Shown here piece after piece: positions 48,261-57,109 of a stretch of 64,000 nt of DNA; the stretch's first letter is position 1, and each line of letters starts with the position of its first letter. The notes under the pieces were generated by a model. The model was not told the DNA's origin. It did no database searches and saw only the letters and a list, made by a program, of their open reading frames with translations. The stretch comes from Lentzea guizhouensis (GTDB taxonomy: Bacteria > Actinomycetota > Actinomycetes > Mycobacteriales > Pseudonocardiaceae), in assembly GCF_001701025.1 (NCBI RefSeq), contig NZ_CP016793.1, forward strand, positions 992,001 to 1,056,000, read 5' to 3'. A program made the translations under genes and the position numbers.

Positions 48261-49535
48261 ATGCGCGTACTCATCATCGGAGCGGGAACAGGCGGCCTCT
48301 GCCTGGCGCACGGGCTGAAGAAGGCCGGCGTGGACGTCGTGGTGTGCGAACGCGACCGCACACCGCGCAGCATGTTGATCGGTTACCGGGTCGGGATCAG
48401 CCCTGATGGCAGCAAAGCGCTGCACGCCTGCCTGCCCCCGGAGGTGTTCACCGAGTTCGTCCGCACCACCGCGTTACCTCCGAAGCTGATCAACATGCGC
48501 ACCGAGAAGTACCGGGAGCTGCTGGTCGCGGAGCTGCCCGAGCAGGCCGACGAGACGCGCAGCGAGAAGTCGGTCAGCCGCATCGCGATGCGGACCGCGC
48601 TGCTGGGCGGCCTGGAGGACGTCGTGCGGTTCGACAAGGCGTTCACGCACTTCACCCGCAACGACGACGGCTCGGTGACCGCGTTCTTCGCCGACGGCAC
48701 CTCCGAGACCGGTGACGTCCTGGTCGGCGCGGACGGCGCGCAGTCCAAGGTGCGCAGGCAGTACCTGCCGCACGCGAAGATCTCCGACACCGGCATCACC
48801 TCGATCGCCGGCAAGCTCCCGCTCACGCCGGAGAACCTGAAGCTGTTGCCACCCCAGGCGGAACGGGCCGTGACGCTGCTCTACGGACCGCGCGGCGGGT
48901 TCGTGATCCTGCACGTCATGCGCTTCGACACCGAGGGCGTCGAGGACGACTACATCATGTGGGGCTACGCGGCCGCGCACGACAAGTTCCCCGAGCTGCG
49001 CGACCTCAGCCAGGAGCAGCTCAAGCAGGTCGTGCTGGACATGACCCCGAAGTTCCACCCGAACCTGCGCGAGCTCTTCCGCCTGGCCGACCCCGAGACG
49101 GTGTTCCAGATCAAGGTCCGCACCTCGGAACCCGTGCCGCCGTGGAAGGCCAGCAACGTCACGCTGATCGGCGACGCCGTGCACCTGATGACGCCCGGCC
49201 GTGGCATCGGGGCGAACACCGCGTTGCGCGACGCGGAGCTGTTGACCCGCAAGCTCACCGAGGCGCACAACGGCAAGAACGTCGTCACCGCCATCTCCGA
49301 GTACGAGCAGGAGATGGTCAAGTACGGGTTCGAGGCGGTGCTCGCGTCCCGTGAGCAGATGGACGGCAACGGCATGCTGCACAAGCCCGTGATCGGCCGG
49401 GTCATGCTCGCGATGTTCCGCACGGTCCTGCGCGTCACCAACGCCGTTCCCGCGCTCAAGCGGCGGATGATGGCCAGGGACGCGGCGGAGCGTGATCACG
49501 TAAGTTCGGCGCATGAGGTTGTTCACGCCGGGTGA
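48261..49535 (+). CDS. FAD-dependent aromatic monooxygenase
   Basis: A 424-aa protein from ATG 48261 with GAGGGGG upstream. PHBH-family signatures: VLIIGAGTGGLCLAHGLKKAG (FAD GxGxxG), DVLVGADGAQSKVR (DG motif region) and VTLIGDAVHLMTPGRGIGANTALRDA (FAD ribityl, GD motif). Size and fold fit flavoprotein hydroxylases acting on phenolics, polyketides or antibiotics such as tetracyclines and rifamycins. The strong promoter under a perfect inverted repeat suggests substrate induction. The C-terminal region is basic and partly hydrophobic. Its end overlaps the DUF402 gene start by 23 bases. Confidence 0.9.
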   Translation: MRVLIIGAGTGGLCLAHGLKKAGVDVVVCERDRTPRSMLIGYRVGISPDGSKALHACLPPEVFTEFVRTTALPPKLINMRTEKYRELLVAELPEQADETRSEKSVSRIAMRTALLGGLEDVVRFDKAFTHFTRNDDGSVTAFFADGTSETGDVLVGADGAQSKVRRQYLPHAKISDTGITSIAGKLPLTPENLKLLPPQAERAVTLLYGPRGGFVILHVMRFDTEGVEDDYIMWGYAAAHDKFPELRDLSQEQLKQVVLDMTPKFHPNLRELFRLADPETVFQIKVRTSEPVPPWKASNVTLIGDAVHLMTPGRGIGANTALRDAELLTRKLTEAHNGKNVVTAISEYEQEMVKYGFEAVLASREQMDGNGMLHKPVIGRVMLAMFRTVLRVTNAVPALKRRMMARDAAERDHVSSAHEVVHAG

Positions 49536-50070
49536 GGTGGTCGTGCGGCGGGAGGTGCTGCACGGCGAGGTGTGGTCGGAGATGCCGACCAGGGTCGTGG
49601 CCGACGAGCCGGGCCTGCTCGCGGTGTTCGTGGAACCGGGCACCAGGCTCACCTACCCGGCCCACCACCACCCGCACCCGTGGGACAAGCCCGAGCGCGG
49701 GTTCTGGCGCGGGCACGGCAAGCTCATGCTGCACCGGCCGGACGACGCCTACTCGGTCGACCTGTTCTGGCACGGCGAGGACCGGCACTTCGCCAACTTC
49801 TACCTGAACCTGCAGGCGCCCTACCGCCGCGTGGCCGACGGGTTCGAGACGCTCGACCACGCGCTGGACTACACGGTGGCGCCGGACGGCACCTGGGAGC
49901 AGCGCGACCTCGACGAGTTCGAGGAGCAGGTCGCCTCCGGCAAGTACTCCGCGGCCCAGGCCGAGTCGATCCGCGCGGAGGGCGAGAAGATCGAGAAGAT
50001 GCTGGCGTCCGGCGAGTTCTGGTGGGACACGGCGTGGGCGGACTGGGTGCCGCCGGTGCGGTGGCGATGA
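49513..50070 (+). CDS. DUF402 family protein
   Basis: A 185-aa protein from ATG 49513. The conserved DUF402 pattern is seen: VRREVLHGEVWSEMPTRVVADEPGLLAVFVEPGT, then SVDLFWHGEDRHFANFYLNLQAPYRR and TLDHALDYTVAPDGTWEQRDLDEFE. Known: the fold (FomD-like) binds divalent metals and hydrolyses nucleotide monophosphate esters or nucleoside diphosphates in characterised members. It overlaps the next gene (ATGA), so the two are coupled. The substrate here is unknown. Confidence 0.88.
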   Translation: MRLFTPGEVVVRREVLHGEVWSEMPTRVVADEPGLLAVFVEPGTRLTYPAHHHPHPWDKPERGFWRGHGKLMLHRPDDAYSVDLFWHGEDRHFANFYLNLQAPYRRVADGFETLDHALDYTVAPDGTWEQRDLDEFEEQVASGKYSAAQAESIRAEGEKIEKMLASGEFWWDTAWADWVPPVRWR

Positions 50071-50654
50071 AGGTCCGCCCGCTGTCGCACGACACGCTGG
50101 TCGCCGAGATCGTCGCGCGGATCAGCGGCATCGACGGCCGGGTGCGGGTGCTCGTCGACGGGGCACCCGCCGCCGAGCCCGGCAAGCTCGCGGACGCCGT
50201 CGTGGAACCGTTGCGCGCCTCGGGCCGTTCCGTGCAGCGGGTGTCCACTGAGGACTTCCTGCGGCCGGCGTCGGTGCGGCTGGAGCACGGCCGCACCGAC
50301 CCGTACTCCTACCGGCACAGCTGGTTCGACCTGGCCGGTCTGCGGCGCGAGGTGCTCGACCCGGCGCTGGACGGCAAGGTGCTGCCGTCGTTGTGGAACG
50401 CCGCCACCGACCGGGCCAGCCGCGCCGAGTACGTGGACGTGCCGGAGAACGGCGTCGTGCTCGTCGACGGCACGCTGCTGCTCGACCGGTGGCTGCCGGC
50501 CGAGCTGACCGTGCACCTGTGGCTCTCCCCCGGTGCGCTGCGGCGCAAGACCGCCGAGCAGTGGACGCTGCCCGCGTTCGACGACTACGAGCCCGTGGCC
50601 GACCTTTTCGTGCGGTACGACCACCCCGACCGGCCGGGTCTGGTCGAGTCGTGA
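50067..50654 (+). CDS. Uridine kinase-like P-loop protein with altered Walker A
   Basis: A 195-aa protein from ATG 50067. The first strand VRVLVDGAPAAEPGKLADAVV sits where kinases have a GxxGxGKT loop; here the loop reads DGAPAAEPGKLA, as in a set of actinobacterial proteins annotated as uridine kinases. Later elements fit that family: FLRPASVRLEHGRTDPYSY, LPSLWNAATDRASRA and VVLVDGTLLLDRWLP. Without a normal P-loop lysine-threonine pair, phosphate transfer is uncertain. Coupled to DUF402, so they may act on the same nucleotide-like substrate; that is inference. Confidence 0.78.
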   Translation: MKVRPLSHDTLVAEIVARISGIDGRVRVLVDGAPAAEPGKLADAVVEPLRASGRSVQRVSTEDFLRPASVRLEHGRTDPYSYRHSWFDLAGLRREVLDPALDGKVLPSLWNAATDRASRAEYVDVPENGVVLVDGTLLLDRWLPAELTVHLWLSPGALRRKTAEQWTLPAFDDYEPVADLFVRYDHPDRPGLVES

Positions 50655-50700
50655 ACCGGTCCTCCTCCTGCGGACATGGACGGAGCAGAGAGGAGGGTCC

Positions 50701-51246
50701 GTGACCGACGAAGAACTGTGGGGGCAGGTCAGGGCCGGGGACGACGAGGCGTTCGGGCTGTTGTTCGAACGCCACGCCCAGGCCGTCTTCGCCTACTGCC
50801 TGCGCCGCACCGGCGGCTGGGCGGTGGCGGAGGACCTGATGTCCGTCGTCTTCTTGGAGACCTGGCGCAAACGCCGGTCCGTGACGGTCGACGGATCGTT
50901 GCTGCCATGGCTGTACGGCGTCGCACTGGGTGTCACCCGCAACCACCACCGTTCCCGAACCCGGTACCAGGCCGCGCTTGGAAAGGTGCCGCGTCCTGAC
51001 GCCCAGGACGACCACGCCGACGACGTGGCCAGGCGGGTGGACGCGGAGACCAGGACGCGCGCGGTGATCGCGGAGCTGGAGAAGCTGCCTGCCCGTGACC
51101 GGGAGGTGCTGGAGATGGCCGCGTGGTCGGACCTCACGCAGGCGCAGATCGCCCAGGTGCTCGGCATCCCGGTCGGCACGGTGAAGTCCCGCCTTTCCCG
51201 TGCGCAACGCACGGTGCGCGGCGCCCTGGTCGAGGAGGCACTGTGA
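50701..51246 (+). CDS. ECF-type RNA polymerase sigma factor
   Basis: A 181-aa protein from GTG 50701 with GAGGAGG nine bases before it. Region 2: FGLLFERHAQAVFAYCLRRTGGWAVAEDLMSVVFLETWRKR. Region 4: LPARDREVLEMAAWSDLTQAQIAQVLGIPVGTVKSRLSRAQRTVRG. Regions 1 and 3 are absent, as in ECF sigma factors. It overlaps the membrane protein gene downstream (GTGA), the arrangement of a sigma factor with its membrane regulator. The target regulon is not visible here. Confidence 0.93.
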   Translation: MTDEELWGQVRAGDDEAFGLLFERHAQAVFAYCLRRTGGWAVAEDLMSVVFLETWRKRRSVTVDGSLLPWLYGVALGVTRNHHRSRTRYQAALGKVPRPDAQDDHADDVARRVDAETRTRAVIAELEKLPARDREVLEMAAWSDLTQAQIAQVLGIPVGTVKSRLSRAQRTVRGALVEEAL

Positions 51247-51908
51247 ACATCACGCCCGAGGTCCCGCAGCTCGACCCGGTGCGGGTGCAGGTCCGCAAGC
51301 ACGCGCTGCTCAACGAGATCGCCGCCCGGCCGGCCCGCCGGTGGTGGCGGGTGGCGGCGCCGGTGAGCGCGCTCGCCGTGACCGCCGTCGTCGCCGCAGC
51401 GGTGTGGTGGGGGCAGCCGCCGCGGACCGGTGACCCAGAACTGGGCGCACGGACGCCGGGGGAGGCGGTGCGGCAGTGCACCGCGCCAGGGGCACCGCAC
51501 ATGCGGCTGCGCACCGAGCACAACCCGAAGATCCCGCCCAACGCGTCGGACGTGGCGCTGGTCAGGGACCTCGGCGACGTCACGATCGCCGTGTTCCTGA
51601 GCGCGGAGGGTGCGGTCTACTGCGTGGCGGGGCCCGACCGGCAGTTCGTCCCCGCCGCACCGCAGACCGCCGGCCAGTGGTTCGCCACGTTCCCGTACCT
51701 GGGCTCGTCCGGAGCTCGCGGCGTCGTGGTGGGCAAGGTGCGGTCCGGCGTGCGCAGCGTCGTCGCCACCTCGGCGCTCGGCGAGCAGACGCGGGCCGTT
51801 CCCGCGGACGGCTGGGTGGTGCTGCACATGCCCGGCAGCGCGGTGGCGACCTCGGTCACGACGTACGACATGGCGGGCGGCGTTCTCGAGACCGTGCCGG
51901 TGTCTTAG
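51243..51908 (+). CDS. Membrane protein partner of the ECF sigma factor
   Basis: A 221-aa protein from GTG 51243. A cytoplasmic N-terminal 35 residues (RVQVRKHALLNEIAARPARR), one transmembrane helix (VAAPVSALAVTAVVAAAVWWG) and a 150-residue extracytoplasmic domain, strand-rich. The topology and coupling fit an anti-sigma or sigma-regulating protein, but no zinc-binding HxxxCxxC motif is present. The stop codon TAG forms the very edge of the 72-bp inverted repeat downstream. Confidence 0.75.
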   Translation: MNITPEVPQLDPVRVQVRKHALLNEIAARPARRWWRVAAPVSALAVTAVVAAAVWWGQPPRTGDPELGARTPGEAVRQCTAPGAPHMRLRTEHNPKIPPNASDVALVRDLGDVTIAVFLSAEGAVYCVAGPDRQFVPAAPQTAGQWFATFPYLGSSGARGVVVGKVRSGVRSVVATSALGEQTRAVPADGWVVLHMPGSAVATSVTTYDMAGGVLETVPVS

Positions 51909-51978
51909 GGCCTGTGTCGAAGTCCGTGTTCGCGATAGCCGGGCGACTCTCATCGAACGGGACCTCGACACAGGCCCT
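51907..51978. repeat. 72-bp inverted-repeat element (MITE-like or IS remnant)
   Basis: AGGGCCTGTGTCGA at 51907-51920 is exactly repeated inverted at 51965-51978. Complementarity continues imperfectly inwards (GTCC, GTTCG/CGAAC), giving arms of about 25 bases around a 22-base centre. The flanks read TTAG and CTAG. GGCCTGTGTCGA resembles terminal repeats I associate with actinobacterial IS5-type elements. It may also act as a terminator after the sigma operon. Confidence 0.7.
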
Positions 51979-51996
51979 AGCCGTACACTCGGTGGC

Positions 51997-52281
51997 GTGA
52001 TGCGGCCGGAGACCAAGAACCGAGCGATGCTGCTGCTCGCCGTCTTCCTGCCCGCCTTCTACGCCTTCACGTTGTTCTCCTCGCCGACCGAGGTCGTCGC
52101 GGCCGTGACCGCGCTCGCCCTCGCGTTGATCGTCGTGGTCTCGCTGGTGCCGCGGTCCGCGGCGCCGGCGCGGTCGCTCGCGATCAGGGAACGCGCCGAA
52201 CGATCAGCGCAGCTGCGGCTGCGCAACCCCGACTCCGCCGGTCGGCCCCGTCCTCGAGCACCGGGATGCCGGACGTTCTGA
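51997..52281 (+). CDS. DUF6412 membrane protein next to yidC
   Basis: A 94-aa protein from GTG 51997 (ATG 52000 is equally possible). Two hydrophobic helices (AMLLLAVFLPAFYAFTLF and VVAAVTALALALIVVVSLV) are followed by a basic tail (LAIRERAERSAQLRLRNPD). This matches DUF6412 proteins that precede a short YidC-like gene in actinomycetes. Probably an inner-membrane partner of the insertase. It begins 18 bases after the MITE-like repeat, so the element may have replaced part of its promoter. Confidence 0.75.
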   Translation: MMRPETKNRAMLLLAVFLPAFYAFTLFSSPTEVVAAVTALALALIVVVSLVPRSAAPARSLAIRERAERSAQLRLRNPDSAGRPRPRAPGCRTF

Positions 52282-52320
52282 CACGTCCCGCACACCCGAC
52301 TCGATACGGAGAACCCACCC

Positions 52321-52938
52321 TTGTTCGCTGACCTGGGCGCTGCCCTGGCGAGCTTCGGCATGCCCGCGCTCGCCATCGTCGGATTCACGATCGTCGTGCG
52401 GCTCGCGCTGCACCCCCTCTACCGCGCCGCCGTGCGCGGCGAGAAGGCCAAGGCCAAGCTCGCGCCGGAGATCCAGAAGCTGCAGAAGAAGTACGGCAAG
52501 GACCTCGTGCGGATGTCCGAGGAGTCGCAGAAGGTCTACAAGCGCAACGGCGTCTCGATGTTCGCGGGCATGTTGCCGATGCTCGCCACCGTCCCGTTCT
52601 TCATGGTCATCTACCAGGTCGTCACGACGCCGAACCCGTTGCTGGAGGGCACGCTGTTCGGCGTCTCGCTCGGCACGCACTTCACGTCCGGCTTCGCGTG
52701 GGTGTTCTTCGTGCTGTTCGGGCTGCTGGCCGCGGTCGCGTACGTGACCGTGCGGTGGCAGCAGGCGCAGATGACCAGCACGCCCACCCCGGGGTTCATG
52801 ACCGGGCTGATCAAGGTGCTGCCGTTCGGCACGATCCTGGTGGCCGCGTACCTGCCGCTGGCCGCCGGGCTGTACCTGCTCACCACGACGACGTGGACGA
52901 TCGCGGAACGGGCGCTGCTCTACCGCATCCTGAGCTGA
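52321..52938 (+). CDS. yidC: YidC/Oxa1-family membrane protein insertase (short paralogue)
   Basis: A 205-aa protein from TTG 52321. It has the YidC core: an N-terminal helix with the hydrophilic-groove Arg (FTIVVRLALHPLYRAA), a cytoplasmic coiled hairpin (KAKLAPEIQKLQKKYGKDLVRMSEESQKVYKRNG), and helices around MLPMLATVPFFMVIYQVV, FAWVFFVLFGLLAAVAYVTV and VLPFGTILVAAYLPLAAGLYLLTTTTW. It lacks the long C-terminal tail of the main YidC, so it is probably the second insertase of the genome. Inserts proteins into the cytoplasmic membrane. The 3' end overlaps the PucR gene by 19 bases. Confidence 0.9.
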   Translation: MFADLGAALASFGMPALAIVGFTIVVRLALHPLYRAAVRGEKAKAKLAPEIQKLQKKYGKDLVRMSEESQKVYKRNGVSMFAGMLPMLATVPFFMVIYQVVTTPNPLLEGTLFGVSLGTHFTSGFAWVFFVLFGLLAAVAYVTVRWQQAQMTSTPTPGFMTGLIKVLPFGTILVAAYLPLAAGLYLLTTTTWTIAERALLYRILS

Positions 52939-54428
52939 AGCTGGGCGATCAGCCGGACCAGCGGGTCGTCCAGGTCGAGGTCGATCCTGCGCAGCCGGTA
53001 CCGCAGCGTGTTCGGGTGGACGTGCAGCCGTTCCGCGGCGGCGCGCACGTCCCCCAGCGCGTCGAGGTAGGCGAGCAGCGACTTGGCCGACTCGGCGTCG
53101 AGCGCGTCGATCCTGGGGTCGCGGATGCGCGGGTTGTCCTGCAGCAGCGCGAGGATCTCGCTCACCAGGACCTGCGACCGCACGTCGGCGAGCGTGGCCA
53201 CCTCGGCGTCGAGGTCGCGGGCCATGGCGTCCAGCACGCGTTCGGCCTCCTGCCGGGAGACCTGGGCGTCGTCCAACGTGGACACCGTAGAGCCGACGGC
53301 GGCCTGCACCGAGGTGTGCAGGTGCCGTCGCGCCGTGGTGACGATTTCGCGCGTGAGACTCAGCAACTGGGCGTTCGGGGCGAGGTCCGGCAGCAGCACG
53401 TAGGTGCGCCCGCCGGACTCGCTGACCAGGGCGCTGCGCCGGTAGGCGGCCGCGTGCACGGAGATCAGGCCGGTCATCTCGGCGCGGCGCAGCTCGTGCT
53501 CGCTGCGGTCACCTTCGCCGCCCCGCAGTGCGAACACCACGACGGCGCAGGGCTTCGCGGGGTCGGCGCCGATCTGGCCGGCGACGGTGGCGGCGTCCAT
53601 CCGGCCGGTGAGCAACGCGGCGAGGAGGTTCTCGCGGAAGCGGGACGTGGGCTGGTTGCGTTGCTGGATCAGGTGCGGCGCGGTGACGCGGGCGGCGCCG
53701 AGCAACGCGCGTTCGGCCTGGTCGGTGAGCGGCTGGTCGCCCTCCTGCACCCAGATCGTGCCGAGCGGCTGCGAGCCCGCGTGGATGCCGACGGCGATGC
53801 GGCGGCGGATGCCGAGCTCGGGGCGTTCGTCGATCCGGACGACCTCCTCGCTCGACCGCAGCAGGTTGTAGACGCCCCATTCGCGCAGCATCTTCAAGTA
53901 CGGCTCGGGCCCCTGGCGGCCGAGGATCGAGAGCCTCCGCAGCTCGTCGACCTCGTCGGACGACCGGGAGTAGGCCAGCACGCGGCTCGCGGTGTCCTCG
54001 ATGCTGACGATGCCGCCGGTCAGCGTGGCAATCGTTTGCGCGAGCGCGAACAGGTCGCCGAGGACCTCGCCGTCGTCGGTCGTCGTCGTGAGCACGCCCT
54101 TGGCCAGCGCTTCGAGGTGCGCCCACCGGACCTCCGGGCGGACTTCGAGCAACGCGACGCCCGCGTCCGTCGCGGCCTGTTCGAGCGCCGGCGACGACTC
54201 CTTCACGGCGACGGCCGCGGCTTTCGCCCGTCCAGCAGCTCTGACCAGCGGCAACGCGGCCCGACCCCGAGCGCCGATGACCAGCGCGAGGTCACCTTGG
54301 GCGACGTCCGGCGGGTCGTCCGGGTCCATGATCACGACATCGCGCACGTCGACCTCCAGGCCGTGCGGTGCGACCTGCACCTCGACCAGTGGGTCGCCCA
54401 ACGCGATGAGCATGTGCCGGAGAGTCAT
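52920..54428 (-). CDS. PucR-family regulator of proline catabolism
   Basis: A 502-aa protein from ATG 54428. The N-terminal purine-catabolism-like domain (MTLRHMLIALGDPLVEVQVAP..., GDLALVIGARGRAA) is followed by a GGDEF-like central region and the C-terminal PucR helix-turn-helix (LLAYLDALGDVRAAAERLHVHPNTLRYRLRRIDL). It is divergent from the P5C dehydrogenase and proline dehydrogenase genes. Known: PucR-family PutR-type proteins activate proline utilisation in Bacillus and others. I infer proline-dependent activation here. The opposite-frame extension to 56,156 is a shadow. Confidence 0.93.
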   Translation of the reverse strand: MTLRHMLIALGDPLVEVQVAPHGLEVDVRDVVIMDPDDPPDVAQGDLALVIGARGRAALPLVRAAGRAKAAAVAVKESSPALEQAATDAGVALLEVRPEVRWAHLEALAKGVLTTTTDDGEVLGDLFALAQTIATLTGGIVSIEDTASRVLAYSRSSDEVDELRRLSILGRQGPEPYLKMLREWGVYNLLRSSEEVVRIDERPELGIRRRIAVGIHAGSQPLGTIWVQEGDQPLTDQAERALLGAARVTAPHLIQQRNQPTSRFRENLLAALLTGRMDAATVAGQIGADPAKPCAVVVFALRGGEGDRSEHELRRAEMTGLISVHAAAYRRSALVSESGGRTYVLLPDLAPNAQLLSLTREIVTTARRHLHTSVQAAVGSTVSTLDDAQVSRQEAERVLDAMARDLDAEVATLADVRSQVLVSEILALLQDNPRIRDPRIDALDAESAKSLLAYLDALGDVRAAAERLHVHPNTLRYRLRRIDLDLDDPLVRLIAQLQLRMR

Positions 54429-54539
54429 AACTGTCCGATCGTACATCTGACCTGGTGAATCTTGGCCAGTTGGACAAGGAGTGCCCCCTCGCGCGGACTT
54501 ACCGTTGTGCCACCCCCACGACTCGAAGAGGAGCTGCGA

Positions 54540-56185
<1,646 letters not shown>

Positions 56186-56186
<1 letters not shown>

Positions 56187-57109
56187 TGCTGCGCACCAGC
56201 CTTCTCCTCGCGTCCAGGTCCACCGGCGCGCGCAAGCTCGTCGAGTCGACGCCGTTCACCCGGCCGGTCGTCGAGCGGTTCGTCGCCGGTGCCGACGTGG
56301 ACTCGGCCATCCGCGCGACCGCGGAGGTGCTCGGCGACGGGCGCCTGGTCACGCTGGACCACCTCGGTGAGGACACCTTCGAGGAGTCGCAGGCGACTGC
56401 GACCGTCGAGGCGTACCTGAACCTGTTGGCGCGCTTGGAGTCGCACGGTCTGACGAACGGCGCGGAGGTGTCGGTCAAGCTGTCCGCGGTGGGCCAGTCG
56501 CTCGCGGTGGACGGCGAGAAGATCGCGCTGGAGAACGCCCGGCGGATCTGCGCCGCGGCCGCCGTGGTCGGCACCACCGTCACGCTGGACATGGAGGACC
56601 ACACCACCACCGACTCGACGCTGGGCATCCTGCGCGAGCTGCGGGTGGACTTCCCGTGGGTGGGCGCGGTGCTGCAGGCGTACCTGAAGCGCACTGAGCA
56701 GGACTGCCGGGATTTGGCTTACTCCGGTTCGCGGGTGCGGTTGTGCAAGGGCGCGTACCAGGAGCCTGCTTCCGTTGCGTACCAGGACAAGCACGACGTC
56801 GACCTGTCGTACGTGCGCTGCCTGAAGGTGCTGATGGAGGGCGACGGCTACCCGATGGTGGCTTCGCACGACCCGCGGCTGATCGCGATCGCGGCGGACC
56901 TGGCTTCGGCGCGGTCGAAGGACTCCTACGAGTTCCAGATGCTGTACGGCATCCGGCCGGAGGAGCAGCGCCGCATCGCCGCTGAGGGCAACCGGATGCG
57001 CGTCTACGTCCCGTACGGCGACGAGTGGTACGGCTACTTCATGCGCCGGCTCGCCGAGCGCCCGGCCAACGTGGCGTTCTTCGTGCGGTCGTTGCTCACG
57101 ACCAGCTGA
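56186..57109 (+). CDS. Proline dehydrogenase (FAD)
   Basis: A 307-aa protein from ATG 56186 (GTG 56183 also possible), overlapping the P5C dehydrogenase stop. Proline dehydrogenase barrel motifs: VSVKLSAVGQSL, VTLDMEDHTTTDSTL, GAVLQAYLKRTEQD, VRLCKGAYQEPAS, MVASHDPRLI, YEFQMLYGIRPEEQ and VYVPYGDEWYGYFMRRLAERPAN. It converts proline to P5C, donating electrons to FAD and the respiratory chain. Monofunctional, as in other actinomycetes. The 3' end overlaps the convergent NTPase-TPR gene by 14 bases. Confidence 0.95.
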
